In this document: piece after piece, positions 60,710 through 64,000 of the stretch
How positions within the stretch are numbered: the stretch's first letter is position 1
How the letters are laid out: the number at the start of each line of letters is the position of its first letter
Assembly: GCF_019711415.1 (NCBI RefSeq)
Contig: NZ_JAIGNJ010000004.1
Location: forward strand, 234,703-298,702
DNA from: Qipengyuania vesicularis
Lineage (GTDB): Bacteria > Pseudomonadota > Alphaproteobacteria > Sphingomonadales > Sphingomonadaceae
Length of the DNA stretch: 64,000 nucleotides
Direction of reading: 5' to 3'
Made by a program: the position numbers and the translations under genes
The notes under the pieces: model-generated
The model's input: the letters and a program-made list of their open reading frames with translations, nothing else
What the model was told of the DNA's origin: nothing
The model's database searches: none

Positions 60710-62017
60710 ATGGGCACTATGCAAGAGCTGGCACCTCGCACTGCCAAACACGCGCTCCAAGTCACCTACCGGGACCTTGCCGCGCTGACTCCAGACCCTC
60801 GCAATGCGAGAACACACCCCAAGCGGCAGATCGAGCAGATCATCGCTTCGATCGAAGCGTTCGGATTTACCAACCCGATCCTCGCTGACCCCGAGGGCAA
60901 TCTCATTGCTGGGCACGGCCGGTTGCGTGCAGCGAAGCAGATGGGTCTTGAACAGGTCCCGGTTATTGAACTTGCCGGGCTTTCCGAAGCGCAGAAAAAA
61001 GCGCTCCGGCTCGCGGACAACAAGATCGCATTGAATGCAGGCTGGGACACCGAGATCCTCAAACTCGAGCTGGCTGATCTGTCTCTTCCCGATATCGACA
61101 TCGACCTCTCGCTCACTGGATTCTCCGCAGGCGAGATCGATGTGGTGCTTGCCAAAAGCGAGGACCCAGACGACGAGGTCATTCCCGAGGTCCCGGTGGA
61201 GCCACGCGTCCAGGCCGGCGATATCTGGCAGCTGGGCGAGCATCGCGTCGGCTGCGGCGATGGGCGCGATGTTGGCTTCCTGCGCAGCGTCGTTGGCAAG
61301 GATGCGTCGATCGACTGCGCGTTCCTTGACCCACCTTACAATGTGAAGATCAACGGACATGCCAACGCCAAGGGTCGCCACCGCGAGTTCGCGATGGCGT
61401 CGGGCGAGTTGAGCAATGCGGAGTTTCGTGGCTTCCTTTCATCAACCCTCGGCGCCTGCGCCGAGGTATCGCGCGATGGTGCGGTCCACTTCGTTTGCAT
61501 GGACTGGCGCCACATGGACGATGTCACGGCGTCGGTCTCCGACATCTACGATACGCTGCTCAACATCTGCGTGTGGAACAAGAGCAATGCCGGCATGGGA
61601 TCGCTCTATCGATCGAAGCATGAGATGGTGTTCGTCTACCGTGTCGGCGATGCGCCGCACACTAACTGTGTCGAGCTGGGCAAACATGGCCGCAACCGGA
61701 CCAATGTCTGGGACTATCCTTCAGTTAACTCGATGCGCGGATCGCGGCGCGAGGACCTTGCACTGCATCCGACGGTGAAGCCAGTCGCCATGGTGGCCGA
61801 AGCAATCTGCGACGTTACAAGGCAGGGCGAGTTGGTGCTCGACATCTTCCTCGGCTCGGGAACCAGCCTGATCGCGGCAGAGCGAGTCGGACGTAAATTC
61901 CGGGGCATCGATATTGATCCCGCCTATGTCGATCTGGCCATGGCCCGCTGGAGCGAGATCACCGGCAAGGAACCGAAGCTCGTTCACCGAGAGCCGCAAG
62001 TGGAGGCTGCCGAATGA
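60710..62017 (+). CDS. ParB-domain DNA methyltransferase (site-specific, DpnM/N6-adenine type)
   Basis: A protein of about 435 residues: a ParB-like N-terminal domain (RNARTHPKRQIEQIIASIEAFGFTNPILAD, GHGRLRAAKQMG), then a DNA methyltransferase with DPPYNVKING and the SAM-binding FLGSGTSLIAAERVG. These enzymes usually methylate adenine (or N4-cytosine) and guard mobile-element DNA. Start may be ATG 60710 or 60719; no clear ribosome site. No restriction endonuclease is adjacent. Overlaps the DUF5681 gene by 4 bases. Confidence 0.88.
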   Translation: MGTMQELAPRTAKHALQVTYRDLAALTPDPRNARTHPKRQIEQIIASIEAFGFTNPILADPEGNLIAGHGRLRAAKQMGLEQVPVIELAGLSEAQKKALRLADNKIALNAGWDTEILKLELADLSLPDIDIDLSLTGFSAGEIDVVLAKSEDPDDEVIPEVPVEPRVQAGDIWQLGEHRVGCGDGRDVGFLRSVVGKDASIDCAFLDPPYNVKINGHANAKGRHREFAMASGELSNAEFRGFLSSTLGACAEVSRDGAVHFVCMDWRHMDDVTASVSDIYDTLLNICVWNKSNAGMGSLYRSKHEMVFVYRVGDAPHTNCVELGKHGRNRTNVWDYPSVNSMRGSRREDLALHPTVKPVAMVAEAICDVTRQGELVLDIFLGSGTSLIAAERVGRKFRGIDIDPAYVDLAMARWSEITGKEPKLVHREPQVEAAE

Positions 62018-62538
62018 GCCGCGCAAGCAATGGCAGGTTCCAGAAGGGCCAGTCAGGTAATCCCAAGGGACGTCCCAAGGCACGCCGTCCGCATGACTCG
62101 GCATTCGACGTCATCATTGAGAAGTCGCTGACCGTCACCCAGAATGGCGTCGAGCGCGAGCTGACGGTCGACGAGGCGCTAGAATGGCAGACCTACCAGG
62201 CCGCACTTGGCGGAAGTCGAATGGCGACCCGCAAAGTGCTCAAGATGATCGAGAAGCGCGAGGCGGCGCTGGCGAAGAAAAATCCGCCTGCTCCGCGCAA
62301 GATCCGGACCGAAGCGCACTACACGTCGGACAATGCGAATGAAGCCTTGCGCATTCTCGATATCGCACGGCCCGATCAAGGGAGGAACGGCAAACGATGG
62401 TTATTGCAGGCCTGGGCAACGCAGGCAGCGCTGAGCCGACCGGGGCGAAGAAAGTTTAAGAAGAAGGATGTCGATGAAATCAAGTTCTTCACTTCCGAAT
62501 CCGAGACTCTTAGCTGGCCGCGGGGGCGGGTAGCTTGA
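62014..62538 (+). CDS. DUF5681 domain protein (first copy)
   Basis: A 174-residue basic protein starting MSRASNGRFQKGQSGNPKGRPK, the DUF5681 signature of the Gly-Asn-Pro-x-Gly-Arg-Pro type. The rest is helical with KIRTEAHYTSD. It overlaps the methyltransferase gene (ATGA) and the second copy (TTGA). Often found next to phage terminase or methyltransferase genes in mobile elements. Nucleic-acid binding is likely from its charge but unproven. Confidence 0.82.
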   Translation: MSRASNGRFQKGQSGNPKGRPKARRPHDSAFDVIIEKSLTVTQNGVERELTVDEALEWQTYQAALGGSRMATRKVLKMIEKREAALAKKNPPAPRKIRTEAHYTSDNANEALRILDIARPDQGRNGKRWLLQAWATQAALSRPGRRKFKKKDVDEIKFFTSESETLSWPRGRVA

Positions 62539-63086
62539 GCGCGCAAGAGCCGGTCGGCTATGGAAATCCTCCTGCCTCCACGCGGTTCAAGAAAGGCCGG
62601 TCCGGAAACCCTCGTGGTCGCCCGCGCAATCGCCATCGTCAAATTCCGCACGACACTGTACTTGGCCAGATGGTCACCATCAAAGAAGATGGCCGCAAGC
62701 GACGCGTAACTGCGGCCGAAGCTTTTCTTCTTCAACTTACGCAGAGGGGGCTCGCTGGAGACAGCGCGGCTGCGAGATCATCTCTCGAAGCGATCGAAAA
62801 GGCGCGAGCGAGCCGCGGCGAGGACCGGGAAAGCGTCGACGTAATCGTGTTCCAGCTGGTCGGACTCGGCATGGACTCCATTCTCGAGCCGCTCGGTATC
62901 GCGAAAAAGAAACATCCTACCGACGAAGACCGAGTGCGGTGGGAACTCACTTCGTGGATCGTTGAGAAGGCGCTAGTTCGGGTGGGGGACCGGCAACTCT
63001 CGTTCGCAGAGCAGAAGGAAGTGTGGGATGCGACCCGCACACCGCAAAAGGTCAGGTGGCCGGACTGGTGGATCTATCGCGGGTGA
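62535..63086 (+). CDS. DUF5681 domain protein (second copy)
   Basis: A 183-residue protein beginning MSAQEPVGYGNPPASTRFKKGRSGNPRGRPRN, the same N-terminal motif as the gene before it. The rest has TAAEAFLLQLTQRG and a different C-terminus. The start is TTG 62535, overlapping the first copy's stop. The pair looks like a diverged duplicate in the same mobile module. Confidence 0.8.
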   Translation: MSAQEPVGYGNPPASTRFKKGRSGNPRGRPRNRHRQIPHDTVLGQMVTIKEDGRKRRVTAAEAFLLQLTQRGLAGDSAAARSSLEAIEKARASRGEDRESVDVIVFQLVGLGMDSILEPLGIAKKKHPTDEDRVRWELTSWIVEKALVRVGDRQLSFAEQKEVWDATRTPQKVRWPDWWIYRG

Positions 63087-63219
63087 ATGTCCGATTCGCG
63101 CCCTCATTTCAGACCTAGAGAGCTCTTCGGGCCCAGCCTAAAAGCTGCCATCGAATTTGCTCGAATTCATGCATCATTGCGTTTCCTCCATGGCCAATCC
63201 CTGGCCGAGGAGAAATGCC

Positions 63220-63852
63220 ATGGGCTACTCACACTATGATCCAGCGATGCAGGATCGGGCACCTTGGAATGCCAGCAAAAAGGTTGGGACCAAGCGGCCG
63301 CTGTCGCAAAAGCAGATTTGGGCGGTTCGCTTTTTTCTCGATCGCGAGCATAGGATTCGAGATCGAGCGTTGTTTGATCTCGCCATCGACAGCAAACTAC
63401 GCTGCTGCGACCTGGTCAAACTCAGGATCGGCGACCTTGTAGCCGGCAGCGAGATCCGAAGGCGCGCGACAATCGTGCAGCAAAAGACTCACCGGCCAGT
63501 TCAGTTCGAATTGACGACTGACGTGAGAGCTAGCCTCTTGGCATGGTTCGAGTGCCGCGGGGGCACGGTTGATGATTATGCCTTCCCAAGCCGGATAGTC
63601 CGCAGCGGACATCTGAGTACCCGTCAGTATGCTCGTTTAGTGGATGAGTGGGTCACCGCCATCGGACTTCGCCGGGAGGAATACGGAACGCACTCGATGC
63701 GGCGAACCAAGGCTTCCATGATCTACAAGGCGACGGGCAACCTGAGAGCCATCCAAATATTGCTTGGTCATTCAAAGATCGAGAACACTGTCAGATATCT
63801 CGGTGTTGATATCGAAGATGCCCTCCTGCTTGCTGAGCGAACAGAGATCTGA
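63220..63852 (+). CDS. Compact tyrosine recombinase/integrase
   Basis: A 210-residue tyrosine integrase with no separate N-terminal core-binding domain. Catalytic residues in order: Arg in KLRCCDLVKLR, Lys in QQKTHRPV, His and Arg in HSMRRTK, His in LLGHSKIENT and nucleophile Tyr in VRYLGV. Start ATG 63220 has GAGGAG seven bases upstream; earlier in-frame ATGs have no such site. This compact family is common in alphaproteobacterial genomes and plasmids. It is the last gene before the window ends. Confidence 0.9.
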   Translation: MGYSHYDPAMQDRAPWNASKKVGTKRPLSQKQIWAVRFFLDREHRIRDRALFDLAIDSKLRCCDLVKLRIGDLVAGSEIRRRATIVQQKTHRPVQFELTTDVRASLLAWFECRGGTVDDYAFPSRIVRSGHLSTRQYARLVDEWVTAIGLRREEYGTHSMRRTKASMIYKATGNLRAIQILLGHSKIENTVRYLGVDIEDALLLAERTEI

Positions 63853-64000
63853 GACCGTGGCGGCTCTTCCTAAAGCGGAAGGGCCGTTTCCAGTCGACTA
63901 GGAGGTCATGAATGTCTGACTATGGGTGGAAAGCGGCCATTCGCCGGATCGCATGATCGAGGTTCGCTAGGTTTAGAAGCAGACCCGTGCTGGACGGATC
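63853..64000. other. Terminal 148 bases without a gene
   Basis: No coding frame, tRNA fragment or repeat of the TTCCCTGTT type is visible in the last bases. An AGGAGG at 63901-63906 is followed by an ATG at 63909 whose frame stops almost at once. The boundary of the accessory region is not seen here. Confidence 0.4.

Overview
The window looks like chromosome from a high-GC alphaproteobacterium of the order Sphingomonadales, most likely family Erythrobacteraceae (Erythrobacter/Qipengyuania-like). I infer this from gene content, without any database search: an alphaproteobacterial SspB, a long TonB-dependent receptor with a VTGSRI plug start, several S9 peptidases, an acyl-CoA dehydrogenase-rich catabolic region, and the his and tol-pal arrangements.

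Layout. 1-2.4 kb: end of an M19 dipeptidase, two small proteins, dapD. 2.4-13 kb: two facing catabolic units. The minus-strand units are SDR-MFS and acyl-CoA dehydrogenase-alcohol dehydrogenase-phosphotransferase; the plus-strand unit is two acyl-CoA dehydrogenases, an SDR and an OYE-type flavin oxidoreductase. The divergent gap between them holds two similar ACGT-NN-ACG boxes. 13-16.7 kb: a methyltransferase/LysR pair, gmk, a conserved hypothetical, sspB. 16.8-21 kb: hisB-hisH-hisA-(membrane-anchored hypothetical)-hisF-hisE-cupin-HIT. 21-25.5 kb: complete ybgC-tolQ-tolR-tolA-tolB-pal closed by a strong terminator. 25.5-35.5 kb: mixed genes, including a probable ATP-grasp enzyme whose conserved N-terminus has no ATG/GTG/TTG start, a cystathionine gamma-synthase-family gene with a structured leader, a cytosolic-looking NucA-type nuclease, a DASS transporter, an S9 peptidase lipoprotein, and infC with an apparent ATA start. 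35.5-48 kb: pdeM, hemF, trkH-trkA, GH16, M1 peptidase, bifunctional rel, VOC, DUF1905 and a periplasmic cyclophilin. 48.3-55.5 kb: tRNA-Ser(GGA), then a LysR / TonB receptor / S9 peptidase / S51 peptidase locus that reads as an uptake-and-cleavage unit for a peptide. 55.9-57.9 kb: an O-antigen-ligase-like membrane protein, hspQ and tRNA-Ser(CGA).

From tRNA-Ser(CGA) to the right edge the content becomes accessory: a repeat-rich noncoding stretch with TTCCCTGTT/AACAGGGAA hairpins, a large serine recombinase broken by a stop and a frameshift, DUF2924 and DUF3489 genes, a ParB-fold DNA methyltransferase, two related DUF5681 proteins and a compact tyrosine integrase. This is probably an integrated element next to the tRNA; its right boundary is not in the window.

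The observations most worth following are the noncanonical starts (CTG for the ATP-grasp gene, ATA for infC), the competing hairpins and nine-codon leader ORF before the cystathionine gamma-synthase-family gene, the split bacterial counterpart of ACAD10/11 (kinase plus dehydrogenase), the LysR palindrome at the TonB-receptor locus, and the double-lesion recombinase.
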